Source: Heloderma charlesbogerti
Lineage: Eukaryota; Chordata; Lepidosauria; Squamata; Helodermatidae
Assembly: GCA_026122225.1 (NCBI GenBank)
Contig: JANEZZ010001959.1
Location: forward strand, 2,303,501-2,367,500
DNA: 64,000 nucleotides
Direction of reading: 5' to 3'
Part shown: in pieces, positions 33,080-45,679 of the stretch
Layout: each line of letters starts with the position of its first letter
How positions within the stretch are numbered: position 1 is the first letter of the stretch
Program-made: the position numbers and the translations under genes
Notes under the pieces: generated by a model
The model's database searches: none
What the model saw: only the letters and a program-made list of their open reading frames with translations
What the model was told of the DNA's origin: nothing

Positions 33080-33810
33080 TGTTAAAAAAAAAAAATTCAC
33101 AGAAGGAAAGGAAAACTGAGGATACTTACAGCAGGAAAGTAATGAATCATTCACCTGCTCCCAGTTGAACTAGAAAGAGGGCCAAAAGTTAATTAACAGA
33201 AAGAGATCTGGCCCAATTCCAACAAGCTGATTAACAGAATAAACCAGGCATGGGAAGGCATCCCCATGCCTGACTGAGGTACAATAATGTAGGTTGGACA
33301 AGGGGTCTCTTCCATTGGATGCCAATGGAAGGGAGAACCACCCCAAAACCTTGCAGTGCTACATTAGGGCTCTGGAACACAGCCCAAGTCCAAAGCTCCT
33401 GGTGTGCTGTGTGATGCCTATGTGTAGTTTCTGTATGTGCAGTCTTCCCCATTCACTTCAGTGGAGGATGGAGATCTACACCTAAACATCACTTTATGTA
33501 CAGAGCTGCTTTTCTTTTTAAATAAACAGAAAATCCCTTTTGGCAGGGCCAGCCCAAGACATTTTAAGCAGAACAGCAAATGCTCCCACCCCACTCAAGC
33601 AAAGGTGCATTGTAACCAAGGCCTGGCCAAGTTATTTTGGCACCTGAGGCATAAAACCTCACCCCTGCCCCTCCCTGGCAGTAAAAATACAGTAAAATAA
33701 TCAATTAAGTAAGTTACAATCAGATACTCCCCTCAATGACACCCCAAACTACCTAGAAAGCCATTTTTGTGCTTCTTGAAAAGCCACCTAGCAGACTAAA
33801 CCATTAGCCT
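33080..33810. other. no gene recognised
   Basis: Short frames only, no named repeat. Confidence 0.35.
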
Positions 33811-33814
33811 TTCT

Positions 33815-34080
33815 ACTGAGGCATTTATTGTGCACTCAGCATTCCTCATTCATGGTAGTTTGCAGGTCCTTTACATGATGCTGTCATCCTCCAGGGCCTC
33901 TCCCATGCTTTGCAACCATTATCACGTTTTTTTTCTTAAGGAGGAAAGTCTGGTATTGTTTAGAAATGGTGGAATGAGAGTCTTGTGTAATTGCACAATT
34001 CTGCTATACCAGAGTGCCATCTAGAGGTTATATAATGAAACATATAGAAAGGCAGAGAAAGAAAAACCCTGGGGAAAAAA
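33815..34080 (+). mobile_element. half copy of foldback MITE family D
   Basis: 'gcatttattgtgcactcagc' through 'tataatgaaacatatagaaa' matches the left arm of the element at 46640-47195. The complementary right arm is absent, so the element is truncated or solo-armed. Confidence 0.6.
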
Positions 34081-34399
34081 GCATGTGTAAAGGGATTCTT
34101 AATCCCACAAAGAATCCAGAAGCAGAAGCCTCGCTAAAGGTGCAGGATAAAAGCCTCATGTAAAAATGCCCCATAACATCCTCTCTTGGAGCTTTCCAGT
34201 GCTGCTACCTGATGAGTGTCTGAAAGCTGAGTGAGGCATTGTTGGTTTTGTTTTGTTGTTAAAAGTCTTTTTAACAAGAACAAAACTTCTTACTCAGCTT
34301 TCAGCATGACAGCCAGGCAGCCTGCAAAATACAGAATGGGACAAAAGTTGTAAAATAAAGAGCTCACACACACACCCCTCAGCTACCCCCTTTAATTAA

Positions 34400-34682
34400 G
34401 ATAAGCCCTAAAGCCCTGCATGCTGTTGTTGTTGTTTTTATCTCTCTTGCCTGCTTACTGTAGCCTGGTGAAACAACCCATGGTTCTGGGGTCACACATA
34501 GCAACAACTCTGGTTTAAACAACCCAGAGCTCACACCCCAACAGCAAAACATGGGTTCTTTTCCTGGGTTGTTCATGGTCAACAAACCATGGTTTGCTAG
34601 AATAGCCACATTTGCGCATCATGATAACCCAGAATTCAAGAACCTAAACCACGGGTTAGTGTTACGTGCGAACCAGGCCATT
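34400..34682. mobile_element. MITE related to family E
   Basis: Ends 'gttacgtgcgaaccaggcc', complementary to the family-E terminus. Inside are repeated words such as 'aacaaccca' and 'gggttgttc' that pair with each other. The left boundary is uncertain. Confidence 0.4.
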
Positions 34683-34684
34683 GT

Positions 34685-35425
34685 CTTAAAAAAAGGGCTT
34701 CACTAAGATGACAAAAAGGCAATCACGTTGGCTTGAACTATCTTGGGATGCCAGACTTTTCCTTGTGTCTTTCATTTGAGGCAAACATTGCCTTTTCCCC
34801 TCCAATTTTGTTCTAATGCAATTTTGTGGTTTGAAAGCTTTAAAAGATGTAAAGAAAAGTTTAAACATGAAGCAAAGTAAAACTGGCTATTATTTTTTTC
34901 CTTCCAAATGGCTTAAACAGGAAGGCTAAAAATCAACATTAAATATTTCTTGCTGGGCACTTCTGTGGCTGTCGTCCTTGAGGCAACACCTGCAATTTGC
35001 AAGTGTTAACAAGGATGGACAGTGGAAATTGGGACATAAGGGGCTCACCAGAAAGATGTCTGCAAAGGGTCAGTACTGCAGTATTGCTTGGGATACGTAG
35101 CCTTGTATGGTCCTAATGGAGGCAGTTCCTATGCCTTTTCAAGACTGGAATACAGTCTCTTTCCGAATGCAGGCTACTTCTTCCCAGAATAGTAGACTGT
35201 AGGGCTACATTGTCTCAACAGTGCTTGATAATAAAGGATACTTTTCAAATCTTTAAAGATCTACAGGACATTTTAGGTATTCTTCACTTGATGAGTATAT
35301 ATAAACTCAGCCAATCAGTTATAAAGTATCAAGTGTGAGGGCTAACTATGGAACAATTTGTTTTCTCTCTCCTAGATAATAATGAAAGACTTTCATCATG
35401 GCTTCATGGCAGATGTGTTTTATTT
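34685..35425. other. no gene or named repeat recognised
   Basis: AT-rich with short frames. Confidence 0.35.
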
Positions 35426-35429
35426 CTCA

Positions 35430-35733
35430 TATCAGAGAACAGTTGAGCATGCCCAGACTGTTCTTTGGCCATGACGAAATAGTGGCTGTTCGCATGTAAC
35501 AGCGGCAATTCGTGGGTTAATTAATCCACAATCTGCAGAGATGTGTGCTCCGTGGAAGCATTTCTGACCTTGGAGAGGCAGGTGGCGCAGTTCTTTCCCC
35601 GCCGGCTGTGGGGGAGGGGGCAGAACTCCGATTCCCAACTCCAGGGTTGGAGCGCTGTCTCCAACCTCAGCACGGGGAATCCAAAATTTCCTATGGCCTC
35701 TAAGACACGGTCTAGGGCCATAGGATTGCTCCC
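35430..35733. mobile_element. MITE family B-like right half
   Basis: Ends 'gggccataggattgctccc' followed by TTA, the family-B right terminus. The left part differs from other copies. Confidence 0.4.
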
Positions 35734-35759
35734 TTAGTTATCTTTTTTTTTTTTTCCCC

Positions 35760-35945
35760 CCTAAACTGAACAGCCCTTTTCTGCACCCTTTCCAGGTCTC
35801 CAGTATCATTTTTGAAAAGGGGCTGCCAGAACTGCACACAGTATCTCAAATGTAGTTGTGTCATCAATTTGTATAACAGATTGGACTACGATTTTTATTT
35901 TCCGCCCCTTTCCTAATAAACCCAAGCATGGGATTTACCTTGCTA
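35760..35945 (-). mobile_element. CR1 LINE fragment
   Basis: 'gcacacagtatctcaaatg' and 'ccctttcctaataaaccc' are the antisense CR1 segment also seen at 14080-14475. Confidence 0.6.
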
Positions 35946-35984
35946 GAGATAACTCTGGAAGCAATAACCATCTCCTAAGTGAAA

Positions 35985-38829
35985 GGGACCCCTTCATGGA
36001 TCACTGCCTTGTTGTGGCAAGGGGCTTGTGTAACTCAGTGAAGCCATAAGCTATGCCGTGCAGGGCCACCCAAGACAGACAGGTCATGGCAGAGAGTTCT
36101 GACAAAATGTGGTCCACTGGAGAAGGAAATGGCAAACCACTCCAGTATTCTTGCCAAGAAAACCCCATGGAACGTATCACAAGGCTAAAAGATATGATGC
36201 CGGAAGATGAGCCCTTCAGGTCGGAAGGTGTCCAATATACAACTGGGGAAGAGCAGAGGGTATTTCCAAGTAGCACCACAAAGAGTGAAGCAGCTGGGCC
36301 AAAGCCGAAAGGACACTCAGCTGTGGATGCGTCTGGTGGTGAAAAGAAAATCCGATGCCGTAAAGAACAATATTGTCTAGGAACCTGGAATGTAAAATCA
36401 ATGAATCAAGGTAAGCTGGAGGTGGTCAAACATGAGATGGAAAGATTGAACATCGACATCTTGGGCATGAGCGAACTAAAATGGACAAGCATGGGCGAAT
36501 TTAATTCAGGTGACCATCATATCTACTACTGTGGGCAAGAATCCCTTAGAAGAAATGGAGTAGCACTCATAGTCAACAAAAGGGTGGGAAAAACAGTACT
36601 GGGGTACAATCTCAAAAATGATAGAATGATTTCAGTACGAATCCAAGGCAAACCATTCAACATCACAGTAATTCAAGTCTATGCCCCAACCACTGAGGCT
36701 GAAGAAGCTGAGGTTGATCGGTTCTATGAAGACCTCCAACACCTTCTAGAACTAACACCAAAAAAAGATGTCCTCTTCATCATAGGGGATTGGAAGGCTA
36801 AAGTAGAAAGTCCAGAAATCACCGGGATAACAGGCAAGCATGGCCTTGGTGTACAAAATGAAGCAGGACAAAGGCTAATGGAGTTTTGCCAAGAGAACAC
36901 GCTGATCATAGCAAACAAGAGGCGACTCTACACATGGACATCACCAGATGGTCAATATCGAAATCAGATTGATTATGTCCTTTGCAGCCAAAGATGGAGA
37001 AGCTCTATACAGTCAGTCAAAACAAGACCTGGAGCTGACTGTGGCTCAGATCATGAGCTTCTTGTTGCAAACGTTCGGCTTAAATTGAAGAACGTAGGGA
37101 AAACCACTAAACCATTCAGGTATGACCTAAATCATATCCCTTATGAATATACAGTGGAGGTGAGGAATAGATTTAAGGGATTAGACCTGATAGACAGAGT
37201 GCCTGAGGAACTATGGACGGAAGTCCGTAACATTGTTCAGGAGGCAGCAACTCAATCCATCCCAAAGAAAAAGAAATGGAAGAAAGCAAAGTGGCTGTCT
37301 GAGGAGGCTTTACAAGTAGCTGAGGAAAGAAGGGAAGCGAAAAGCAAGGGAGAAAGGGGAAGATATACCCAACTGAATGCAGACTTCCAGAGAATAGCAA
37401 GGAGAGACAAGAAGGCCTTCTTAAATGAACAATGCAAAGAAATCGAGGAAAACAACAGAATGGGAAAGACTAGAGATCTCTTCAAGAAAATCGGAGATAT
37501 CAAGGGAACGTTTTGTGCAAAGACGGGCATGATAAAGGACAAAGAAGGCAGGGACCTGACAGAAGCAGATGAGATTAAGAAGAGGTGGAAAGAATACACA
37601 GAAGAACTATACAGGAAAGATGTGAATGTCCTTGATAGCCATGATAGTGCGGTCACTGAACTTGAGCCGGACATCCTAGAACATGAAGTCAAGTGGGCCT
37701 AAGGAAGCATTAATAACAACAAAGCTAGCGGAGATGACAGTCTTCCAGCTGAGCTATTTAAAATCCTAAAAGATGATGCTGTGAAAGTGCTTCACTCAAT
37801 ATGCCAACACATTTGGAACACTCAACAATGGCCACAAGACTGGAAAAGGTCAGTTTACATTCCAATTCCGAAGAAGGGCAACGCCAAATAGTGTTCAAAC
37901 TACCGTACAATTGTACTCATTTCACATGCCAGCAAGGTTATGCTCAAAATCCTACAAGCTAGGCTTCAGCAGTATGCGAACCAAGAACTATCAGAAGTAC
38001 AAGCTGGGTTTTGAAGAGGCAGAGGAACTAGAGATCAAATCGCCAACATTCGCTGCATCATGGAGAAAGCAAGAGAATTCCAGAAAAACGTCTATTTCTG
38101 CTTCATTGACTACGCTAAAGCCTTTGATTGTGTGGATCACAACAAACTGTGGCAAATTCTTAAAGAGATGGGAGTACCAGAACACCTTACCTGTCTCCTG
38201 AGAAACCTGTACGAGGGTCAAGAAGCAACAGTAAGAACTGGACATGGAACAACCGATTGGTTAAAAATTGGAAAAGGAGTACGACAAGGCTGCATATTGT
38301 CGCCCTGCTTATTTAACTTATATGCAGAGTACATCATGAGAAACTCTGGGTTGGATGAATCATAGGTCGGAATTAAGATTGCTGGGAGAATTATCAACAA
38401 CCTCAGATACGCAGATGATACCACCCTAATGGCAGAAAGCAAAGAGAATCTCAAGAGCCTCTTGTTGAGGGTGAAAGAGGAGAGTGCAAAAGCTGGTCTG
38501 AAACTCAACATTAAAAAAATGAAGATCATGGCATCTGGCCCCATCACTTCCTGGCATATGGAAGGGAAAGAAATGGAAGCAGTGACAGATTTTATTTTCT
38601 TGGGCTCCAAGGTCACCGCAGATGGTGACTGTAGCCATGAAATTAAAAGGCGCTTGCTCCTTGGGAGGAAAGCTATGGCAAACCTAGACAGCATAGTAAG
38701 AAGCAGAGACATCACCTTGCCACCAAAGGTCCATCTAATCAAAGCTATGGTTTTCCCAGTAGCAACGTACAGCTGTGAGAGCTGGACTATAAGGAAGGCT
38801 GAGCGCCGAAGAATTGATGCCTTCGAACC
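35985..38829 (+). pseudogene. BovB LINE with 5' end present, 3' end missing
   Basis: Same subfamily as 14645-17862. A 549-codon frame (36053-37702) covers the leader, the APE endonuclease (LGTWNVKSMNQGK, SELKW, GVALIVNK, SDHELL) and the start of RT. RT continues in pieces at 38060-38365 and 38429-38857 with FIDYAKAFDCVDHNK and RQGCILSPCLF. Lesions: GDWKAK in place of GDWNAK in the endonuclease, a small deletion removing the TLFQ region near 36917, TAA at 37700, TAG near 38364, and frameshifts between. Homology stops after 'ttgatgccttcgaa', so the C-terminus and 3' tail are gone. This is unusual, because LINEs normally lose 5' ends. Confidence 0.9.
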
Positions 38830-38834
38830 TAGTA

Positions 38835-39865
38835 CTAATTTCATCATATACAAATAGTGATCTAAAGGCTCTGAGTGCCAGGACTTATCTAGTCAAAATG
38901 GCACCACACATTCACAAGAGGCAGGTAACAGCAAGCTTGGGGAAGCCCCAAGGTTTGCAGAAGTACAAACCATATTTGGGGGGTGGGGGAGATTGCAAAG
39001 ACCAAGCCCGATGTCAGCTGAACATGCTCAGTGGCTGTGGAATGCTGATTCAGTTTTGTAGGCTGGGTCACTGGGTGGAATGAAATGGAGTGTCTGGAAT
39101 CCTGAAAAGTAGCACTCTACACAGCAATATTTTGTTGCAGCAGGTTCCACTTGTATTATATACTATAACATTTCTTTTCTTGTATAGAGAATTCGCTCCA
39201 AAATATGTAGAAGTGGTAGAATAGCCTGGCTTTGGGGTTGTTTTCCTGCTGTGTGGATAAAACACAAGGATCATAAAGCAGTTTATATATGCATTCTTTA
39301 AAAACTTCATTTTATAGCTTATACATTGTGTCATTTTTTAATATCACAACTGAATCCCATCTCTAATGAAAAACAAAGACCTCTGCAGGAGGATCATTCT
39401 GTGATCATGGTGCAAAATAATATCCACACATTATTGATCATTTGTGATGTTTACAATTCTTTTAAGGCCTGCAGGCATCTCAAAAGCACAAAGGAAATGA
39501 GTTGTGCTTCAAAGTGTGATTGAATTCAACATTACTCATTGATAATTATCAGACATCTATTTTCTAAAATAAATTAGATTATAAAACTCTGACAAGCCCC
39601 CCATCCCTGTAAATAATACACTGCTGGGAATAAATGCTAAAAAAAAATCATAGCAAGAGGGATAGCAGTAGAATTTATGATCTGACGACAGCAGGTAACA
39701 ACATTTCTTTAATGTGTTCATCTTTCTTTGACACAAGAACCCGACAATTGTTGGAACGATTGTCTATTGTTCCAAGCGCTAGGGGTTTACCCAAGACCAT
39801 TTTCCTCCATGTTTAAGCTGAGAATGGAATCTATGTATGCACAAATGACATCCAACTGGGAAACA
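38835..39865. other. no gene recognised
   Basis: AT-rich, short frames only. The CR1 at 39870 may start somewhat earlier. Confidence 0.3.
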
Positions 39866-39869
39866 ATAC

Positions 39870-41560
39870 AGGAAATAGTGCTGCACTATAGTTGCTGGAG
39901 CAGTAAAAGGGGACAGAGGAAAGAAATGGTGGTTCAGCTATTAAATAAGGATAGCAAAATGATAACAGGTGGCAAAGAAAGTCAGAGGTGCCCAACCCCT
40001 ACTTTGGCTCAGTCTTCTCCCAAAAGAGGGTCTATGACGCCCCCTGGCAAAGGCAAAGTACAGGCTGAAGGGGCAGAATTGCATCTTGAGATTGATAGGC
40101 ATATGGTCAAGGAACACCTAATTACTTTGAATGAGTTCAAATCTCCAGGGCCAGATGAACTGCATCCTAGAGTAATAAAGGAACTGGCAGAAGAGCTCTC
40201 AGAACCGCTGTCTATTCTCTTTGAGAAATCATGGAGGACGGGGGAAGTGCCAGATGACTGGAGGAGGGCTAAAGTTGTCCCTATCTTCAAAGAGGGTAAA
40301 AAGGAGGAACCTGGGAACTACAGACCAGTCAGTCTGACATTAATCCTGGGAAAATTCCAGAGCACATTATAAAGCAATCCATCTGTAAGCACCTTGAAAA
40401 CAATGCAGTGATTACTCGAAGCCAACGTGGATTTGTCAAGAACAAATCTTGCCAGATGAATCTGATCTCATTTTTAAATCAAGTATCCTCCCTTGTGGAC
40501 TGTGGGAATGCTGTCGACACAATATACCTCAACTTCAGCAAAGCATTCGACAAAGTTCCCCATGATATCCTGATGAGCAAACTAGCTCAAAGTGGGCTAA
40601 ATGAAACAACGATCAGGTGGATCCACAGTTGGCTACAGAATCAGACCTAAAGAGTGCTTATCAATGGGATGTTCTCAAACTGGGGAGAGGTAACGAGCAG
40701 AATACCACAGGGCTCAGTCCTGGGCCCAGTGCTCTTCAACATTTTTATTAATGGCCTGGATGAGGAGGTGCAGGGAATGCTGATCAAATCTGCAGATGAC
40801 ACAAAACTGAGCAGGCTAGCTAATACTTTGGAAGACAGAAACAAATTCAAAGTGGTCTTGATAGACTGGAGTGCTGGGCAGAAAACAACAGAATGACATT
40901 TAATAGGGATAAATGCCAAGTTCTGCACCTAGGAAAAAGAAACCAAATGCACAGTTACAAGATGGGGGAGACTTGGTTCAACAACACTACAAGCGATCAC
41001 AAGCTGAGCATGAGCCAACAATGTGATGTGGCTGCAAAAAAGGCAAATGCTCTTTTGGGCTGCATTAATAGAAGCATAGCTTCCAAATCCCAGGAAGTAC
41101 TGGTTTTCCTCTACTCAGCTCTGGTTAGGCCTCATCTGGAATACTGTGTCCAGTTCTGGGCACCACACTTTAAGAAGAATGCAGACAAACTGGAGAGGGT
41201 TCAGAGGAGGGCAACAAAGATGATCAAGGGACTGGAAACAAAACCCTATGAGGAGAGACTGAAAGAACTGGGCATGTTTAGCCTTGAGAAGAGAAGACTG
41301 AAGGGAGATATGATAGCGCTCTTCAAGTACTTGAAAGGTTGTCAAAGAGAGGAAGGCCAGGATCTCTTTTCCATTATCCTCGAGTACAGGACACGGAATA
41401 ATGGGCTCAGGTTACAGGAAGCCAGATTCTGGCTGAACATCACGAAAAACTTCCTGACTGTTAGACCAATACGACAATGGAACCAATTACCTAGGGAGGT
41501 GGTGGGCTCTCCCACACTGGAGGCGTTCAAGATGAGGCTGGACAAGGAAGGGTGTTGATT
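39870..41560 (+). pseudogene. CR1 LINE, RT region, both ends truncated
   Basis: Encodes a CR1-clade RT in broken frames: FKSPGPDELHPRVIKELAEE, DDWRRAKVVPIFKEGKKEEP, then [35 protein letters not shown] with the catalytic segment KSADDTKL. The C-terminal part has SALVRPHLEYCVQFWAPHFK and LGMFSLEKRRLKGD. Stops lie at about 40371 and 40648, and a small deletion near 41000 removes residues present at 49500-49570. It ends at 'gctggacaaggaagggtgtt', before the CR1 3' terminus. Confidence 0.85.
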
Positions 41561-41564
41561 GGGA

Positions 41565-43035
41565 CTGCAAAACACAGGGAGAAAGAGGATTGGCTTTTCC
41601 TTCCCCCATGTTATTTCCCCCTTTCCCAAATCCCCCCCTCCCACTATTTGCCTCTAAAGGTGCCAACTGCTGCAAAAGTGTTACAAATATGGGACTTTTC
41701 TGAGAGCTGTTAATCTATTGTTCCAGTATTCAGGTAGCTTTTGGCTGCCTGTTAAGTATTTATAGCAGATTAATACACTTTAAAAAAAAAAAGCATACAC
41801 CAAAATTGTTTTAGACGGGTTCAACTTTTGGTTTTGTACTAACAAGAATTAATAAGGGGAAAATATTTGGATTATTTTTTCATTTTTTAATTAAAAATAT
41901 ACTTTATATAACATCACATCAAAATATAAAATATTGCATAAAATAAAACAGTATTTCTTCTTAAGGAGAGCATTGCTAAAGAATCGTAGGTCCTAATGGT
42001 TAAACAGGAAATAGATCTCCCACAGTTCAAATCAGGACAGCAGTACTTGCGGGTGGTATTTGATCTCTGAGAAAACATGCAGGCACCCCAGGGCCACTGT
42101 TCAGATCCAAACCACCACCATGATTCCACAGCTAATTTTAAATTTACAACAACCAGGAGGTCATATTTACAAATTTTCTACACTTCATCTAGTTTGTTTC
42201 TAAGCCATGATGAGTACTGGTAAAGAGTCAAGACTGAACCACAGGCAGTTTTCAGAAATGAGACAGGAGTTTGGAGGGAGGGCTGAAGAATTCACAGAAA
42301 TGCATCAGAGCCAGGAAGATCATGTTGCTCAGGTATGGCTCCAACTCAAACAGGAAACCTTTTATACTACCAGCTACACTACCCCTACCAGCCTTGAATT
42401 GCAGCAGGGAAGGCAGAGGCTTCGTTTGCTGTCAACCTCAGGCAGCAAAATGTCTTGGGTTGGCCTGACATTTGCTATAGAAGATCCTATTAATGAGATC
42501 TTGGACTAGTTATAGTGTAGTCTGGTGTAGTCTGATCTGACAACTTATTTTTCCAGTATACTATCTCATTAAATATTTGTGTACCAGGACACTTAAGACA
42601 GCATGGGGTGGATTAGTATATGAAAGATGGCCCAATAACAGGACGAAATCAACGAAGCGTATTACGAAAATAAAAAGGGGAACAATGATTTACAAGCACT
42701 TTGAATCAGCCATGAACAAGCAACTTTCTCATCACATCTTTTGCAGCTTATGCACAAATGGGTAGTCAACAACAACAAGGAATCTTAATTTTCTTGTTCA
42801 TTAAGTTTTACTTGGTGCAAGACATTTTTGTGTGTGTACATGGGGTTGTAAGGCTTTTTAATTAGCATCATACCACATATATAGCTTTGATCCATGTGAT
42901 TATCTTCTCTTCTGGTTTACCTGGAAGAAAACTGGATCAGTAACGGATATTGAAAGAATGAACTGACACATGAAAGAAGACTGATATAAACTGATCCGTT
43001 GGTTGTGTTGTTCCTCTATGACAGGAAAGAGGCAG
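41565..43035. other. no gene or named repeat recognised
   Basis: AT-rich with short frames, including one of 100 codons at 42207-42509 that I cannot relate to anything. Confidence 0.35.
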
Positions 43036-43040
43036 GAACA

Positions 43041-43458
43041 GCAATCCTATAGCCGTTAGACAGCATTGGGGGTCGGGGGAATAGGGAAGTTTGGATTCCT
43101 GGATCCGAGGTCTGAGACAGCGTTCTAATCTCGGTCCTAGGAGTCCAAGCTCCCCACCCCATTCCCTTCACGGCCAGTGCAGAGAGAAGTGCGCTGGCTG
43201 CCTCTCCGAGCTCACAAAAGCGACCTCGGAGAGGAGGGAAAGGGGGCAATTCTGTGGGCAGAGACAGGAGGGGACTGGAGAGGCCAGCTTATGAAGAATC
43301 CTCCTGCCTTTCCAGCCTCCTTCCCTCTTGCTCCACAGAGCCCTAGCTAGACAGGTGAAAAAAAAGCAAAAATACAGAGGGGGAGGACCCGCTCTGCATA
43401 GAATGCCCATCAGCCTCCAAGTTCGAAGTCTGATGGGCATCCTGATAGGATTGTGCCC
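43041..43458. mobile_element. MITE family B, second subtype
   Basis: Termini 'gcaatcctatagcc' and '...gataggattgtgccc'. The interior ('ggatccgaggtctgagacag', 'cctcggagaggagggaaagg') is shared with 45255-45675 but differs from 54208-54638, defining a subtype. Confidence 0.6.
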
Positions 43459-43514
43459 TAAGCCAATGGAAGCCAGAGGTGCTATGATACCTCTGTTTTC
43501 CATTACCAAACTAT

Positions 43515-43871
43515 TGTTGTTGTTCAGTCGTTAAGTCATTAAGTCGTGTCCGACTCTTCGTGACCCCATGGACCAGAGCATGCCAGGCCTTCCTGTCCTG
43601 CATTCTCTCCTGGAGTGTGCTCAAGTCCATATTCATTGCATCGATGAGGCTATCTAGCCATCTCATCCTCTGCCATCCCCTTCTCCTTTTGCCTTCAATC
43701 CTCCCCAGCATCAGGGTCTTTTCCAGGGAGTTTTCTCTTCGCATAGGCAGCCAAAATATTTGAGCTTCAGTTTCAGTATCTGTCCTTCCAATGAGCAGTC
43801 ATAGTTGATTTCCATTGGGATTGACTGATTTGACCTCCTTGCAGTCCAGGGGACTCGTAAGAGTCTTCTCC
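43515..43871 (-). mobile_element. BovB 3' fragment with 12-bp target duplication
   Basis: Encodes only the BovB C-terminus (MRRENSLEKTLMLG; MRWLDSLIDAMNMDLS). It is flanked by TTACCAAACTAT at 43503-43514 and 43872-43883, the mark of target-primed reverse transcription. The tail is (GTT)n on the plus strand. Length 357 bp. Confidence 0.9.
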
Positions 43872-44007
43872 TTACCAAACTATACAATACATTAATGCAA
43901 GCTATACAAACATAATGCAAACATTCATTTATTCAACTCTAGTTATTTAAATAGCAACATGGGATCAAGATCGGGGTCATGCTATGCAGGGAGAGGAAGA
44001 GAGCCGT

Positions 44008-44080
44008 AGTGGTTAAAGAATGTTCGACTAGGACTGGGGAGACCCGGGTTCAAGCCCCTACTCTGCCATGAAGCTGGGCC
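44008..44080 (+). repeat. MIR-like SINE, 5' part
   Basis: tRNA-like head 'gtagtggttaaag' with B box 'gggttcaagcccc' and 'ctctgccatgaagctggg'. Continues after the hAT element at 45032. Confidence 0.65.
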
Positions 44081-45031
44081 TAGGGATGTACAAAAGTTCC
44101 GCCACGGATCTCGGGGAGGCTGAATGCCAGCACATTCAGCCCCCCGAAATCGGTGGCGGAACGGCCCGCCACCCCCCTGCCACCCCCCCGGGACGGGACT
44201 TACCTGGGGCAGATCTTCCTGGTGGCAGCGGCTCCGGCGGCGGTTTGGCAGCGGCGGCTGCGGCGGCCAGTCTTCCAACCGGCTGCCACCGCCGCCATTT
44301 CCAGGTTTTTTAAAAAAAACCAAACAAAAAAACGTGATAAGCTACGTAAAGATTTATGTAGCCTAATATGGCTAGATTTTAAAAAAACATCGTGATAAGC
44401 TACGTAAATCTTTACGTAGCCTATCACGGCTGACTTAAAAAAACAACAACGCACGTACGCAAATGGCGACGGCCATGGCTGCCGCCATTTGCGTTCCTTA
44501 TTTTGGCACGTCTTAGTCTACGTAAACATTTACGTAGACTAAGACAGCGAAAATAAGGGGAACGCAAATAGCGTAGAGGCTACACTATTTGCGTTCCCCT
44601 TATTTTCGCCGTCTTAGTCTACGTAAATGTTTACGTAGACTAAGATGTGCCAAAATAAGGAATGCAAATGGCGGCGCCCATGGGCGCCGCCATTTGCGTA
44701 CGCGTGTTTTTGTTTTTTAATCAGCCGTGATAGGCTACGTAAAGATTTACATAGCCTATCACAGCTGACTGCAGGGACGCAAATGGCAGCAGCTATGGCC
44801 ACCACCATTTGCGTCCCTGCTAGCCAGCGGCCGGATGTCCGGCTGTTGGCGGAGCCGGCTGGCGGCTCCGCAGAATTGCTGCGGCGCACAGCCGGCCGGC
44901 CAGGATTCTGGGCGGGGGGGAGGAACGGAGTGCCTTCCCCCCTGGTGAGGATTCCGGGGGGAGGGACGGAATGTCTCCCCCCACACCATCAGCATAATCC
45001 CCGAAAGGTAAGTGATTTTCGTACATCCCTA
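44081..45031 (+). mobile_element. palindromic hAT-type element inside a SINE
   Basis: Termini TAGGGATGTACAAAA and ...TTTTCGTACATCCCTA are flanked by a perfect 8-bp duplication, GCTGGGCC (44073-44080 and 45032-45039). Of 951 bp, the central 44335-44770 folds as a nested palindrome centred near 44577, with 'gctacgtaaa...tttacgtagc' hairpins and 'gcaaatggcggc' arms. It is the cleanest single copy of the family. No transposase frame. Confidence 0.9.
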
Positions 45032-45175
45032 GCTGGGCCAGTCACTGACTCTCAGCCCAACCTACCTCGCAGGATTATTGTGAGGATAAATTGGAGAGGA
45101 GGAGGAAAATATATGCTGCCTTCAGCTCCTTGGAGAAAGGCAGGCTATAAATATATTTATTTAACAATAAATAAA
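45032..45175 (+). repeat. MIR-like SINE, 3' part
   Basis: 'ctgggccagtcactgactct', 'gaggataaattggagagg' and 'ctataaatatatttattt' finish the SINE begun at 44008. Confidence 0.65.
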
Positions 45176-45240
45176 CTTACGGTCCTGATGAAAATCACCC
45201 TGAAGCTGCTGTAGACATACTAGCAGGTTCTAGATGTTCT

Positions 45241-45255
45241 AAAAAAAAAAAAAAA
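45241..45255 (+). repeat. A-tract
   Basis: About 15 A residues at the left edge of the following MITE. Confidence 0.8.
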
Positions 45256-45675
45256 GTTTGGATTTCTGGATCCGAGGTCAGAGACAGCCCTCCAAACTCG
45301 GACCCAGGAGTCCAAGTTCCCTGCCCCCTCCCCTCGCAACCGGTGTGGAGAGAACCACATGGAAAGAACCGCGCTGGCTGCATCTCTGAGCTCACAGAAG
45401 CAACCTCGGAGAGGAGGGAAAGGGGGCGGTTCTGTGGGAGAGGAGGGAAGAGGACTGTGGAAGTGGGGGTATGAGCTCCCTTCAGCTCTCCCAAGCCTCC
45501 TTCTCTCCTGCTCCACAGAGCCCAAGCTAGACAGCCCAAAACAATTCTCTAGTAAAAATGCAGAGTGGGAGAAGCACAGAAGTGACAATCACCTCCACGC
45601 TCCTCCTGCTCTGCATAGAGTGCCCATCAGCCTCCGAGTTCAGAGGGTGATGGGCATCCAGATAGGATTGTGCCC
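45256..45675. mobile_element. MITE family B, second subtype, left end missing
   Basis: Aligns with 43070-43458 and ends '...gataggattgtgccc'; the left terminus is replaced by the A-tract. Confidence 0.55.
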
Positions 45676-45679
45676 TTAC

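Noticed and set aside
36053..37702. 549-codon frame as a host endonuclease gene
   Set aside because: All motifs are those of the BovB APE endonuclease/RT, and the frame sits in a LINE with its 5' leader.
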